Assembly (NCBI RefSeq): GCF_014174355.1
Contig: NZ_JABEQF010000004.1
Span: 124,001-188,000, forward strand
Length of the DNA: 64,000 nt
Direction: 5' to 3'
Origin: Gluconacetobacter azotocaptans
GTDB lineage: Bacteria; Pseudomonadota; Alphaproteobacteria; Acetobacterales; Acetobacteraceae
The notes beneath the pieces are model-generated. The model saw only the letters and a program-made list of their open reading frames with translations, was not told where the DNA came from and ran no database searches. This document shows positions 8,941 through 18,390 of this stretch, piece by piece (within the stretch, counting starts at the first letter, position 1; the number at the start of each line of letters is the position of its first letter). Made by a program: the position numbers and the translations under genes.

Positions 8941-10596
8941 CTATCGCGCCGGTGCAGTGGTGATGGAGGGGGCGGGGGCCGAGGGGACGCGCGGCGGGTA
9001 GACCCGTCCGGGCAGGATGGCCGTCAGCACGACGTAGAAGACGCAGATCCACATCATGACGAAATAGATGTCCGCCAGCGCGAGGACGAGCGACTGTTCA
9101 TGCAGGTAGGTGTGGAAGATCTGCTGCGCGTTGCGGGCCAGATGCCCCGCGTCGGGCGAGGTCGCGGCGATCTGCGACCCGATCGGGTCGCCCTGTCCGG
9201 CCAGCGCCGTGCGCTGGTTGCCGTTACGGTCCAGCAGCATGACGGAATGATATTGTTCCCGCCGCCGCAACAGGATTTCGAACAGGGCGGCGGCCATGGC
9301 GTTGGCCATGCCCTTGAGCATGTTGACCATGCCCGAGATGAACGGCCCATCCGCGGGGCCCAGCCCCATGGTCGCCAGCACCAGCGTCGGGATCACCACC
9401 ATGGGCTGCCCGAAGATCTGCAGGACCTGCAGCGCGTAGAAATTGTCCCGCACCCAGTCGGGCGTCAGCCACGTGCCCAGCCAGCAGGCCAGGCCCAGGC
9501 ACGACATGCCGAACGCCAGGACGTAGCGGCAGTCCACCGCGCGTATGTTGCACAGCGCCGCGGTGACCGGCAGCAGGATCAGTTGCGGCAGCGCGACCAG
9601 CAGGGCGATCGGCGCGGTCTGGATGGGGCGATAGCCCCGGACCTCGGCCAGGTAGGTCGAGGGGATCTCCATCAGGATGCCGCACAGCACCAGGGCCGCC
9701 ACCAGCGTCAGCATCGACATGGCGATGTTGCGGTTGCCCCAGAACTGGATGCGGAAGAACGGGCTGTGATGGAACCATTCATGCACCAGGAAGCCCACGA
9801 ACAGCCCCCCGCCCCAGAAGGTCAGATGCGTGATCAGCGGCGAGCGGAACCAGTCCAGCCGGTCGCCGTGATACAGGACGGTGACCACGCAGCAGATCGC
9901 GGGCACGCCCAGCAGGAATCCCTTCCAGTTGAAGTTGCGGAAGCGCGCCAGGCTGTGCGGATCGCGCGGCAGGCCGTAGGCCATCATCGCGATGGCCATG
10001 GCACACAGCGGCAGGGCTTCCCAATACAGCCAGTGCCAGCCGACATGTTCGAACCACAGCGCCTCCAGCGGGCCGCCCAGGTTGGGGCCGAAGGTGGCGC
10101 TCATGGCATAGGCGCCGATGCCGAAGACGCGGATCTGCGCCGGCAGGTATTTCAGCATCACGGTCATCAGGATCGGCGGCAGGCAGCCGGCGCTCAGCCC
10201 CTGCATCGCGCGCAGCAGGCAAAGCGACAGCATGTCCGGCATGAAAGGGGCGGGGATGGCCAGCAGCCCCAGCGCCGCCGTCATGAAGATCGCGAACCGG
10301 TAGATCGAGAACGTGACGTAGAACCACGGGGTGAACGCCATCGCGGCGATGTTGAACGCCTCGTACGACGAAATGAACCACGTGCCCTCGTCGCGGCCGA
10401 TGTGCATGGCCCCGCGTATGTCCGACAGCCCGATCTCGGTGATATGTTCGTTGAATCCCGCGATATGCACCGCCAGCAGCACGCCCAGCAGGCCGATGGC
10501 GGTCCGCATCCCGAACGGCGGGATGTAGGACGGCATCGGCGGGGCCGCTGTGACGGGTGTGGCCGGCGCGTCGAGTATCGGGGGGTGGGTGTCCAT
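8941..10596 (-). CDS. DHA2-family MFS multidrug exporter (EmrB-like)
   Basis: This encodes 551 residues with about 14 membrane helices. The pattern GTWFISSYEAFNIAAMAFTPWF and the RAMQGLSAGCLPPILMTVML stretch are characteristic of EmrB/QacA-type drug:proton antiporters. I chose the ATG at 10596 (MDTHPP). An upstream ATG at 10713 would add 39 residues of poor membrane-protein character and run into the divergent regulator's promoter. It is first in a three-gene operon with the HlyD adaptor and the NodT channel and probably exports hydrophobic toxic compounds. Substrates cannot be deduced. Confidence 0.88.
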   Translation of the reverse strand: MDTHPPILDAPATPVTAAPPMPSYIPPFGMRTAIGLLGVLLAVHIAGFNEHITEIGLSDIRGAMHIGRDEGTWFISSYEAFNIAAMAFTPWFYVTFSIYRFAIFMTAALGLLAIPAPFMPDMLSLCLLRAMQGLSAGCLPPILMTVMLKYLPAQIRVFGIGAYAMSATFGPNLGGPLEALWFEHVGWHWLYWEALPLCAMAIAMMAYGLPRDPHSLARFRNFNWKGFLLGVPAICCVVTVLYHGDRLDWFRSPLITHLTFWGGGLFVGFLVHEWFHHSPFFRIQFWGNRNIAMSMLTLVAALVLCGILMEIPSTYLAEVRGYRPIQTAPIALLVALPQLILLPVTAALCNIRAVDCRYVLAFGMSCLGLACWLGTWLTPDWVRDNFYALQVLQIFGQPMVVIPTLVLATMGLGPADGPFISGMVNMLKGMANAMAAALFEILLRRREQYHSVMLLDRNGNQRTALAGQGDPIGSQIAATSPDAGHLARNAQQIFHTYLHEQSLVLALADIYFVMMWICVFYVVLTAILPGRVYPPRVPSAPAPSITTAPAR

Positions 10597-10747
10597 GGAT
10601 CGGGGCTCTGCGATTGGAGGGGGATTTTCCTCGCGGCAGGCCGGGGGCGGGAACCCACAATATATCGAATGGACGATTTCAGTTTCCGGATAGGTCGGGC
10701 ATGATGGTTTCATTCCCCGAGAGTCCCGGCATGGAAGGACAGGCGCG

Positions 10748-11704
10748 TTGGCCCGGCAGTACGACCTCGACCTCCTGCGCTATCTCCACGTGCTGGTCGA
10801 GGAGCAGAGCGTATCCGCCGCCGCCCGGCGGATGAACGTCAGCGAACCGACCATGAGCCGTCAGCTGGGCAAGCTGCGCGAGACGTTCGGCGACCCGATC
10901 CTGGTCCAGTCAGGCCGCCGGATGGTGGCGACGTCGTATGCCACGCGCATCCGCGAACGGGTCCAGAGGCTGGTGCACGACGCCGACCGCCTGCACGAAG
11001 ACCGCGAAACGCTCGATTTCACGAACCTGTCGCCGCGTTTCACCATTCGGGCGAACGATCTGTTCGTCGGTGCGTTCGCCGCCGAACTGACCAACCTGCT
11101 GCGGGCCGATTGCCCCAACTGCGATGTCCGCTTCGCGCCGGAAAACGACGAACATGTCGGCGATTCCCTGCGCGGCGAGACGATCGACCTGTATATCGGC
11201 GCGACCGACGAGATGCGGCCGGAAATCCGGCGCCAGACCCTGTTCGCGATGTCGATCCGCGGGCTGGTCCGGCGCGGTCATCCCATCCTGTCCGAAGGGG
11301 TCACGCCCGAAAGCCTGGTGCGCTACGACCATATCGGCATCTCGCGCAGGGGGGTGAGGAACGGCCCGATCGACGCGATCCTGGAGGAGCAGTACGGCCT
11401 GCGGCGTCGGGTCGTCCTGGTGGTGCCGACCTACTACGCGATGATCGAGAGCATCCGCGAGACCGACATGATCCTGCCGCTGCCGGATATCGTGATCGAC
11501 CGCCTGCCGGTAAAACTCATCCGGCTGGTGCCGTTCGACTTTCCCTTCGTTCTGCACCCTGTCGAGGCGTTCCAGGCCTGGCATCCCCGCCGGGACGCCG
11601 ACCCGGTGCATCGCTGGCTGCGGGAGGCCGTCTTCCGCGTGACCCGCAGCAAGGCCCGCAACACGGCCCGGCGAAAGGCCTGGGCGCGCGGCACCGGCGA
11701 CTAG
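10748..11704 (+). CDS. LysR-family regulator, divergent from the efflux operon
   Basis: This encodes 318 residues. The N-terminal winged helix-turn-helix reads LDLLRYLHVLVEEQSVSAAARRMNVSEPTMSRQ and LREtFGDPILVQSGRRM, a clear LysR DNA-binding domain. The effector domain follows from about residue 90. The start is a TTG at 10748 with GAAGGA about 8 bases upstream; no in-frame ATG precedes the HTH. Its divergent position beside the tripartite pump, about 150 bases away, suggests that it controls that operon, which is the common LysR layout. It is convergent with the ureohydrolase gene, separated by 12 bases. Confidence 0.88.
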   Translation: MARQYDLDLLRYLHVLVEEQSVSAAARRMNVSEPTMSRQLGKLRETFGDPILVQSGRRMVATSYATRIRERVQRLVHDADRLHEDRETLDFTNLSPRFTIRANDLFVGAFAAELTNLLRADCPNCDVRFAPENDEHVGDSLRGETIDLYIGATDEMRPEIRRQTLFAMSIRGLVRRGHPILSEGVTPESLVRYDHIGISRRGVRNGPIDAILEEQYGLRRRVVLVVPTYYAMIESIRETDMILPLPDIVIDRLPVKLIRLVPFDFPFVLHPVEAFQAWHPRRDADPVHRWLREAVFRVTRSKARNTARRKAWARGTGD

Positions 11705-11716
11705 GGCGGGTCGTCT

Positions 11717-12673
11717 TCAGGGGCTGGTGCGCGCGTGGAAGATCCGGCCGATGGCGTTGAGCAGGATCTGCGCCGCCAGGATCGCGGTGACGCCGCTATG
11801 GTCGTAATCGGGCGCGACCTCGACCAGGTCGATGCCGACGATGTCGCCCTGCCGCGCCAGCCCCGCGATCAGGTCCAGCACGTCGTAATAGGCGAATCCG
11901 CCATGGCTGGGCGTGCCGGTGCCCGGTGCGATCGACGGATCGAACCCGTCGATGTCCAGCGTCAGGTAATAGCGCACGCCGCGCGGAATGCGGGCCAGCA
12001 CGGCCTCGGCCCCCAGGGCGCGGACCTGGCGGACCGACAGGATGTCCGACCCCATCGCCCGGGCCGCGTCGTATCCTTCCCGCGCGGTAGAAGACACGTT
12101 GCGGATGCCAAGCTGCGTCAGGCCGGTGACCCATGGCTTCTCGGCGGCGCGGCGCATCGGGTTGCCGTGGCCGTACCGCACGCCGTGCCGTTCGTCGACA
12201 AAATCCAGATGCGCGTCGATCTGCACCAGATGCACCGGTTCCTGTTCGGAAAAGGCGTTGATGCAGGGGATGTTGATCGAATGATCGCCGCCCAGCACCA
12301 CCGGCAGCGCCCCGGATTTCAGGATGGCCCGCACGCCATGCTCGATCGCCGCGTGGCTGGCCATGGTGTCGGTATGGACGATGTCGGCGTCGCCCAGATC
12401 GACGATCCGCACTCCGTCCAGATAGGTCGCGTCGTCCTCGTGATCGTAGGCGCCGGCATGGCCGAAAGCGAACAGGGTCGAGGCCTCGCGGATCGCCCGG
12501 GGGCCGAAGCGGGCGCCGGCGCGCCACTGGGTGCCGAAATCGAACGGCGCGCCCAGGATGGCGACATCCGCGTCGATCGCCGACCAGTCCGGCAGATAGG
12601 GGCTTTTGGCAAAGGTGGAGATCCCGACGAAAGGAAGGTTCAGCCGCCCCCCTTCATATCCATGCGTGCTCAT
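11717..12673 (-). CDS. Agmatinase/arginase-family ureohydrolase
   Basis: This encodes 318 residues. The manganese-binding motifs of the family are all present: LGGDHS, QIDAHLDF and DIDGFDPSIAPGTGTP. WRAGARFGPRAIREAS is typical of agmatinase-like members. Enzymes of this fold release urea from guanidino compounds (agmatine, guanidinobutyrate, guanidinopropionate and others). Specificity is uncertain, and the neighbouring creatinase remnant hints at some other guanidino substrate. AGGAAAG sits just upstream of the ATG at 12673. The start overlaps the 3' end of the frameshifted LysR gene by 20 bases on the same strand. Confidence 0.85.
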   Translation of the reverse strand: MSTHGYEGGRLNLPFVGISTFAKSPYLPDWSAIDADVAILGAPFDFGTQWRAGARFGPRAIREASTLFAFGHAGAYDHEDDATYLDGVRIVDLGDADIVHTDTMASHAAIEHGVRAILKSGALPVVLGGDHSINIPCINAFSEQEPVHLVQIDAHLDFVDERHGVRYGHGNPMRRAAEKPWVTGLTQLGIRNVSSTAREGYDAARAMGSDILSVRQVRALGAEAVLARIPRGVRYYLTLDIDGFDPSIAPGTGTPSHGGFAYYDVLDLIAGLARQGDIVGIDLVEVAPDYDHSGVTAILAAQILLNAIGRIFHARTSP

Positions 12674-13434
12674 CGTGCGATCTTTCCTGGGTGACCCGCC
12701 GGGTCGATTCGGCAGGGGAACAGTGGCAGGCCGGACCATCCCCGGCAAGCGACGGGCCCCGCATGCTACGGGCACCGGCCGTCAGGGCCGCAGCCAGGCC
12801 GCTGAGGCTGCCGGTCGTATAGACCACGTCGCACATCCGGCCGTCCTGCTGCAGAAGCGCCAGCATCGTGCGGCGATACAGGCAGCCCTCGGGGTAGGCG
12901 ACCAGCATGACGGCGCCGTCCGGCGCCCACCCACATCACGGCTTCGCGCCAGCTTGCCATGGCGCCGTCCGGCAGGTGCGACGGCGTCATCGCCAGGGCG
13001 ATGTCCAGGCTGCCCGCCCGCACGTCGCGCAGCAGATTGACCGACAGGTCGGACACGATCTCGACATGGCCGGGCAGGTCGTGTCCCTCCTCCAGCCCTG
13101 TCAGCACATGCGGCAGGAAATGATCGGCGAAGTCGGTGGGAAACCCGATCCTAATTCGTGCGCCCGCGCCGTGCGCGACCAGGCGGTGCAGCATGTCGTC
13201 ATGCAGCGCCAGGATGCGCCGCGCATAGCCAAGGCAGATTTCCCCGGCCTCGGTCAGGCGGGGCGTGCCTCCGTCGCGTTCCAGCAGCGCCACGCCCAGC
13301 AGGTCCTGCAAGCGGCGGATCTGCAGGCTGACGGCGGGCTGCGTGCGGCCCAGCCGTTCGCCCGCGCGGGTGTAGCCGCCCAGATCCACGACGGTCACCA
13401 GCGCGCGCAGCAGATCTGTGGGAATGGTCCGCAT
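12654..13434 (-). pseudogene. LysR-family regulator, frameshifted near 12908-12937
   Basis: The first frame from the ATG at 13434 gives an intact LysR helix-turn-helix (LLRALVTVVDLGGYTRAGERL, GRTQPAVSLQIRRLQDLLG) and half of the effector domain up to WREAVMWVG. After that the text becomes Arg-rich nonsense. The family sequence resumes in another frame as APDGAVMLVAYPEGCLYRR and continues to about 12654. The resumed frame has a stop just upstream, so the shift must fall between about 12937 and 12908. A two-base loss in a GCGC run would explain it. The gene is either a real pseudogene or carries a sequencing error. It sits between the ureohydrolase and creatinase genes and probably regulated one or both. 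Confidence 0.82.
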
Positions 13435-13569
13435 GGGCGGACTGTAGGGCCGCTGCCGTCGCGCCCGCAATTGCATCATTGCGGATCGTTATGGGCCATC
13501 AGCAATCCTGATTTCCGCGCGTCGTCACGGTTCCGTAAGGTTCGCCGCGTCGCAACGCGGGAGGCAGGC

Positions 13570-14521
13570 ATGAGTGACGACATGGTGCAGGTCACACAAT
13601 GGCATAACGGCGAACCGGCCCGGTCGCCGTTTTCGGCACAGGAAATGGCGCGCCAAGGGCGCGCGGCGGGTGGGGATCGAATTCGATCATGTCCCGCTGG
13701 AACTGCTGCGCCTGCTCGAGGCCGCGTTTCCCGACGTGACCTTCGTCGACGTCGCCGAGGCGACGATGTGGATGCGCACCATCAAGTCGGTCGAGGAGCA
13801 CGCCCTGATCCGTCATGGCGCGCGCATCGCCAACGTGGGCGGCCGCGCGGTGATGGACGCCGTGCGGGCGGGGACGGCGGAACATGAGGTTGCCATCGCC
13901 GGGACCGACGCGATGATCCGCGATATCGCCGCCACCTTTCCCGATGTGGAACTGCGCGACAGTTGGACCTGGTTCCAGTCCGGCATCAACACCGACGGAG
14001 CCCACAATCCGGTGACCAACCGCGTGGTGCGGGCCGGCGACATCCTGTCGCTGAACTGCTTCCCGATGATCCATGGCTATTACACGGCGCTGGAACGCAC
14101 GCTGTTCTGCGGACATGCGTCGGATGCGCATCTGGACCTGTGGGAAAAGAACTGCGCCGTCATGCGGGCCGGCAGCGCGCTGATCGGTCCGGGCCGTACC
14201 TGTGCCGAGATCGCCGTCGAACTGAACGAGATCTATCGGTCCTGGCAATTGTTGCGCTTCCGTTCGTTCGGCTATGGCCATTCCTTCGGCGTGCTGTCAC
14301 ATTATTACGGTCGCGAAGCGGCTGTGGAACTGCGCGAGGATGTGCACACGGTGCTGGAACCCGGAATGGTCGTGTCCATGGAACCCATGATCATGATCCC
14401 CGAAGGCCATCCCGGCGCCGGCGGCTACCGCGAGCACGACATCTTCATCATTACCGAGACCGGAGCCGAGAACATCACCAACTTCCCTTACGGCCCCGAA
14501 CACATGATCGTCGGCCGATGA
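13570..14521 (+). pseudogene. Creatinase (creatine amidinohydrolase), internal deletion plus frameshift
   Basis: The ATG at 13570 opens a frame ending in PFSAQEMARQ, which matches about residues 18-28 of Pseudomonas creatinase. The next recognisable text, KGARRVGIEFDH, is in the +1 frame and matches residues from about 117. Roughly 88 N-domain residues are therefore missing at about 13648-13668, and the frame is shifted. The rest is an almost perfect creatinase C-domain: WTWFQSGINTDGAHNPVT carries the catalytic His (His232 in the Pseudomonas enzyme), followed by FGYGHSFGVLSHYYGREA and MVVSMEPMIM. A shortened 315-residue product from a GTG at 13574 is conceivable but would lack most of the N-domain. 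The last codons overlap the MHS transporter start (ATGA). Confidence 0.85.
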
Positions 14522-15828
14522 CGGCGGCGACGGCCGCCGGTCCGCGCGGCGCGGCCTCCGGGCAGGATCCCGCGGCATCGTCCGCGCCGTTCGGGGCGGT
14601 GGCCGTCGGCTGTTCCATCGGCACCTTCATCGAATGGTTCGACTACGCCTCGTACGGCTATCTGGCCGAGACGATCGCCCGGGTGTTCTTCCCCTCCACC
14701 GACGGACACGCCGGGCTGATGGCGACCTATGCCGTCTTCGCCCTGTCCTTCGTGCTGCGGCCGGTGGGCGGCGTGCTGTGGGGGCACGTGGGCGACCGGC
14801 TGGGCCGGCGTGTCGCCCTGAGCCTGTCGATCGGCACCATGTCGGTGGCGACGGTTCTGATCGCACTGGTGCCCGGCTACGCGCGCATCGGGGTGGCGGC
14901 GCCCATCGCGCTGCTGCTGTTGCGGATGACGCAGGGGTTTTCGTCCTCGGGCGAGTATGCCGGCGCGTCGACCATCCTGATGGAGCACGCGCCGCCGGGG
15001 CGGCGGGGCCTGGCCACCGCCCTGGTTCCGGCCAGCGAGGCGCTGGGCCTGCTGGCCGGGGCGCTGATGGTCGCGGCGCTGTCGGGCGGGTTGACGGACG
15101 CGCAGATGCAGGACTGGGGCTGGCGCATCCCGTTCCTGTTCGGCGCGCCGTTCGGGCTGATCGGCTGGCTGTTCCGCGCCCGGCTGGACGAAACGCTGCA
15201 CAGCGTTGCCGAGGCCGAGCGCCAGGACGCGCCGATCCTGGTCCTGCTGCGCGACTACCGGCCGCAACTGCTGCTGGGCCTGGGGATTTCCGCGCTGGAT
15301 GCGATCGGGTTCTATTTCATCCTGAATTTCATGCCGGTTTTCATCTCGACCGCCGGCGTGTTGTCCAGCCATGTGGCGACGGTGGTCCAGACGGTGCTGC
15401 TGGCGGCCTTCATTCCGACGGTCTTCGCCATGGGCGTCCTGTCCGACCGGATCGGACGACGGCCGATGCTGCTGGTGGCCTCGCTTCTGTTCGTAGTGCT
15501 GACCATACCGCTGCTCTGGCTGCTGGGACACAGCAGCTTCCTGGGCGTCGTCGCCATCGAACTGGCGTTCGGCGGCATGCTGGCGATCAATGACGGCACG
15601 CTGCCGGGCTTCCTGACCGAACTGTTTCCCGGTCATGCGCGCTACAGCGGCTTCGCCCTGGTCTTCAACATCGCCAATGCGGCGCTGGGGGGCACCGCGC
15701 CGTTCGTGATGACGTGGATCATGCATGTCACGGGCTCGCAGGTCGTACCGGGGGGCTGGCTGGTGAGCGTGGCGGCGGTGGCGCTGGCCTGCACGTTGCT
15801 CAGCCGGCGGTTCGCCGCCGTCCGCTGA
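14518..15828 (+). CDS. MHS-family MFS metabolite:proton symporter
   Basis: This encodes 436 residues with about 12 helices. The signatures of the metabolite:H+ symporter (ProP/KgtP-like) branch are GTFIEWFDYASYGYLAE, RPVGGVLWGHVGDRLGRR (motif A) and RMTQGFSSSGEYAGAS. It imports small organic acids or betaine-like solutes. Its 4-base overlap with the creatinase remnant indicates a former operon in which it probably took up the creatinase substrate or a related quaternary amine. The ATG at 14518 is preceded by no other plausible start. The substrate is unproven. Confidence 0.85.
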   Translation: MTAATAAGPRGAASGQDPAASSAPFGAVAVGCSIGTFIEWFDYASYGYLAETIARVFFPSTDGHAGLMATYAVFALSFVLRPVGGVLWGHVGDRLGRRVALSLSIGTMSVATVLIALVPGYARIGVAAPIALLLLRMTQGFSSSGEYAGASTILMEHAPPGRRGLATALVPASEALGLLAGALMVAALSGGLTDAQMQDWGWRIPFLFGAPFGLIGWLFRARLDETLHSVAEAERQDAPILVLLRDYRPQLLLGLGISALDAIGFYFILNFMPVFISTAGVLSSHVATVVQTVLLAAFIPTVFAMGVLSDRIGRRPMLLVASLLFVVLTIPLLWLLGHSSFLGVVAIELAFGGMLAINDGTLPGFLTELFPGHARYSGFALVFNIANAALGGTAPFVMTWIMHVTGSQVVPGGWLVSVAAVALACTLLSRRFAAVR

Positions 15829-16059
15829 CCGGCGTTTCCGGTGTCGGAAAAGCGGTGGCCGGATCTGGAAATCCTTGCAGGGACGGTGCGTTGTTGCTTA
15901 TCGTCGAGCACATGGAATTCCCTGTCGCACGCAAGGTCTGGATGGGTCGCATGCGGCAGGTGGGCGGGCGCAAGCCCATGGCGTGGTGGCCGCCGCCGGG
16001 CCGGTAGGATCGTTCTTCCTCACCCGTACCGCCACACCATTCCGAACGGACATTCCGTC

Positions 16060-17172
16060 ATGTCATCCTTCGTCTTCACCGTGGGGGCCGACGCGCTTGC
16101 GCTGCGCTGGCCCGACGGCAGCGCTTCCACGTGCCCCTATGTCTGGCTGCGCGATAACTGTCCCTCTGTCCTGCATCCCCTGACGCGGGAGAGGATGTTC
16201 GACCTGCTGTCCATCCCGGCCGATCCCCGCCCGCGCCATGTCGCCGTGGCCGACGGTCAACTGGTCGTCACCTGGGCGGATGAGGAGCATGTCAGCCGCT
16301 TCCCGCTGGACTGGCTGGCCCGGCACCGGCCCGGCGTGCGCCCGGCCGATCCGGCGGACATTCCCCGCGTGCCGTGGGAGGGGGATTTCCGGATTCCGCG
16401 TCACGATGCGGCGGCCATCCTGTCCGATGACGGGGCGCTGGCGGCGTGGATGACCGACCTTGCCCGCTCGGGCCTGGCGATCGTCGGCGGTGTCGCGGAC
16501 AAGGTCGGGGCCGGAACCGCCCTGGCCGAGCGGATCGGCTTTCTGCGCCGCACGAATTTCGGCACCACGTTCGAGGTCGTCAGCCGTCCCGACCCGAACA
16601 ATCTGGCCTATACGGCCGAGCATCTGCCGCTGCATACCGACCTGCCGAACCAGGAAATCCCGCCCGGCTTCCAGTTCCTGCATTGCCTGGCCAACGCGGC
16701 GGAGGGCGGCGAGTCGACGTTCGCCGACGGCGTGGCCATCGCCGAGGACCTGCGCGCGGCCGACCCGGATGCGTTCCGGTTGCTGTGCGCCGTGCCGATC
16801 CCGTTTCGCTTTCACGATGGCGAGGCCGATATCGCCATCCATCGTCCGGTCCTGACGCTGGACGATGCGGGGCGGATCCACGAAATCCGCTATAACGCGC
16901 ATATCGCCGGCACCTTCGACATGCCGGCGCAGATCATGACGGACTATTACCGGGCCTATCGCGCCTTCATGACCCGCACCCGGCAGGATCGTTTCGTGCT
17001 GTCGCTGAAGCTGGCGCCGGGGGACATGGTGGCGTTCGACAATCGCCGGGCCCTGCACGGGCGGGGGCGCTTTTACCCCAACACCGGCTTTCGCCACCTG
17101 CACGGATGCTATGTCGATCGGGGCGAGTTCGAAAGCCGCCTGAGGCTGCTGGCGCGCGACCGGCCCGCCTGA
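16060..17172 (+). CDS. Gamma-butyrobetaine-hydroxylase-like Fe(II)/2-oxoglutarate dioxygenase
   Basis: This encodes 370 residues. An N-terminal GBBH-like domain (about 1-95, with YVWLRDNCPSVLHP) precedes a TauD-type double-stranded beta-helix. Iron ligands are HTD in LPLHTDLPNQE and the distal His in FDNRRALHGRGRF; HLHGCYVDRGE holds the likely 2-oxoglutarate Arg region. The family hydroxylates gamma-butyrobetaine to carnitine or acts on trimethyllysine and related amines. The extra cysteines that bind zinc in many relatives are absent from the N-domain. It stands 231 bases after the MHS symporter in the same direction, so a shared role in quaternary-amine use is plausible. The exact substrate is uncertain. 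Confidence 0.78.
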   Translation: MSSFVFTVGADALALRWPDGSASTCPYVWLRDNCPSVLHPLTRERMFDLLSIPADPRPRHVAVADGQLVVTWADEEHVSRFPLDWLARHRPGVRPADPADIPRVPWEGDFRIPRHDAAAILSDDGALAAWMTDLARSGLAIVGGVADKVGAGTALAERIGFLRRTNFGTTFEVVSRPDPNNLAYTAEHLPLHTDLPNQEIPPGFQFLHCLANAAEGGESTFADGVAIAEDLRAADPDAFRLLCAVPIPFRFHDGEADIAIHRPVLTLDDAGRIHEIRYNAHIAGTFDMPAQIMTDYYRAYRAFMTRTRQDRFVLSLKLAPGDMVAFDNRRALHGRGRFYPNTGFRHLHGCYVDRGEFESRLRLLARDRPA

Positions 17173-17265
17173 CCGGACGAACCGGGGGCATCGCTGCGCG
17201 TTGGCGCGATGCCGCCCCATGCCGGGCGGCATCCCAGCGGGGCGGTATCCCCGGCGGAGGGCAGC

Positions 17266-18390
17266 ATGACGTGGTCAATCCCGTTGGGTCGCGTGTACGG
17301 CACGGAGGTGCGCGTGCATGTGACGTTCCTGCTCCTGCTGCTATGGATCGCCGTCATCGATGCGGGGCAGGGCGGCCTGCCGGCGGCGGGGCGGGGCGTG
17401 TTGTTCGTGCTGCTGGTGTTCGTCTGCATCGTCCTGCACGAATTCGGCCATGTATTGGCCGCGCGGCGTTTCGGCGTGACGACGCCGGACATCACCCTGC
17501 TGCCCATCGGCGGTGTCGCGCGCCTGTCGCGCATTCCCGAACAGCCGGGCCAGGAACTGGTCATCGCCCTGGCGGGGCCGGCGGTGACCCTGGTCATCGC
17601 GGTGGCGCTGTTCGCCGTGACCGGGACGCGCCCGACCCTGGTGACCGTCGATCCCGGTGGGTCGCTGGTCGGCATGATGGCCCGGTTGGCCTCGGTCAAT
17701 CTGTTCCTGCTGCTGTTCAACCTAATTCCGGCGTTTCCCATGGATGGCGGGCGTGCGTTGCGAGCGCTGCTGGGCTACCGACTGGGGTTCGTGCAGGCGA
17801 CCCAGATTGCGGCTTCGGTCGGGCAGGGGTTTGCGTTTCTGCTGGGGTTCCTGGGGCTGATCGCCAACCCGATCCTGCTGTTCATTGCCCTGTTCGTCTA
17901 TCTGGGCGCCGCCGCCGAGGCCCATACCGTCCAGCTTCGCCAGGTGGCGCAGGGCATGATCGTGGGGGACTCGATGATGACGCGCTTCGAGACCCTGCCG
18001 CTGGACGCCGGCCTGGACGACGCGGTGCGGGCGCTGATCCGTACGGCCCAGCGTATCTTTCCTGTGGTCGACGGGACGGGACGGCTGCAAGGCGTCCTGT
18101 CCCAGTCGGCGCTGGTCCAGCGGGCGCAGGCGGGTGGTCCCGACGTCGTGGTGGCCGACCTGATGACGCGGGGCATTCCCGCCGTCCATCCCTACCAGCC
18201 GCTGGGTGACGCCCTGCGCCTGTTGCAGGACGGCAGCCTGCCGGCGGTGGCGGTGACCGACGCGGCCGACCGCCTGGTGGGCCTGGTCACGTCGGAGACG
18301 ATCGGCGAGGTCATGCTGACCCACGGCGTCCGTTCGTCCCGGGCCGCCGGGGCGGGGCGTCAATCTGGCAGGACGCGCGACGCCGCGTGA
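17266..18390 (+). CDS. Site-2-protease-type zinc metallopeptidase with CBS domains
   Basis: This encodes 374 residues. The M50 motif HEFGH is at about 58-62 within a membrane helix, and the third ligand region NLIPAFPMDGGR lies near 150-161. Several membrane helices are followed by a cytoplasmic pair of CBS modules (about 236-350). M50B proteases of this type cleave membrane-embedded substrates, and CBS domains usually sense adenine nucleotides. The substrate is unknown. AGGGC precedes the ATG at 17266. The 3' end overlaps the convergent LigD-polymerase gene by 31 bases. Confidence 0.9.
   Translation: MTWSIPLGRVYGTEVRVHVTFLLLLLWIAVIDAGQGGLPAAGRGVLFVLLVFVCIVLHEFGHVLAARRFGVTTPDITLLPIGGVARLSRIPEQPGQELVIALAGPAVTLVIAVALFAVTGTRPTLVTVDPGGSLVGMMARLASVNLFLLLFNLIPAFPMDGGRALRALLGYRLGFVQATQIAASVGQGFAFLLGFLGLIANPILLFIALFVYLGAAAEAHTVQLRQVAQGMIVGDSMMTRFETLPLDAGLDDAVRALIRTAQRIFPVVDGTGRLQGVLSQSALVQRAQAGGPDVVVADLMTRGIPAVHPYQPLGDALRLLQDGSLPAVAVTDAADRLVGLVTSETIGEVMLTHGVRSSRAAGAGRQSGRTRDAA

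Noticed and set aside
7408-10704. A long plus-strand frame across the tripartite exporter operon
   Set aside because: The minus-strand genes carry clear OMF, HlyD and EmrB motifs; the plus-strand text has none.
15912-16007. Short 31-residue plus-strand frame before the dioxygenase
   Set aside because: It has no convincing ribosome-binding site or recognisable protein character.
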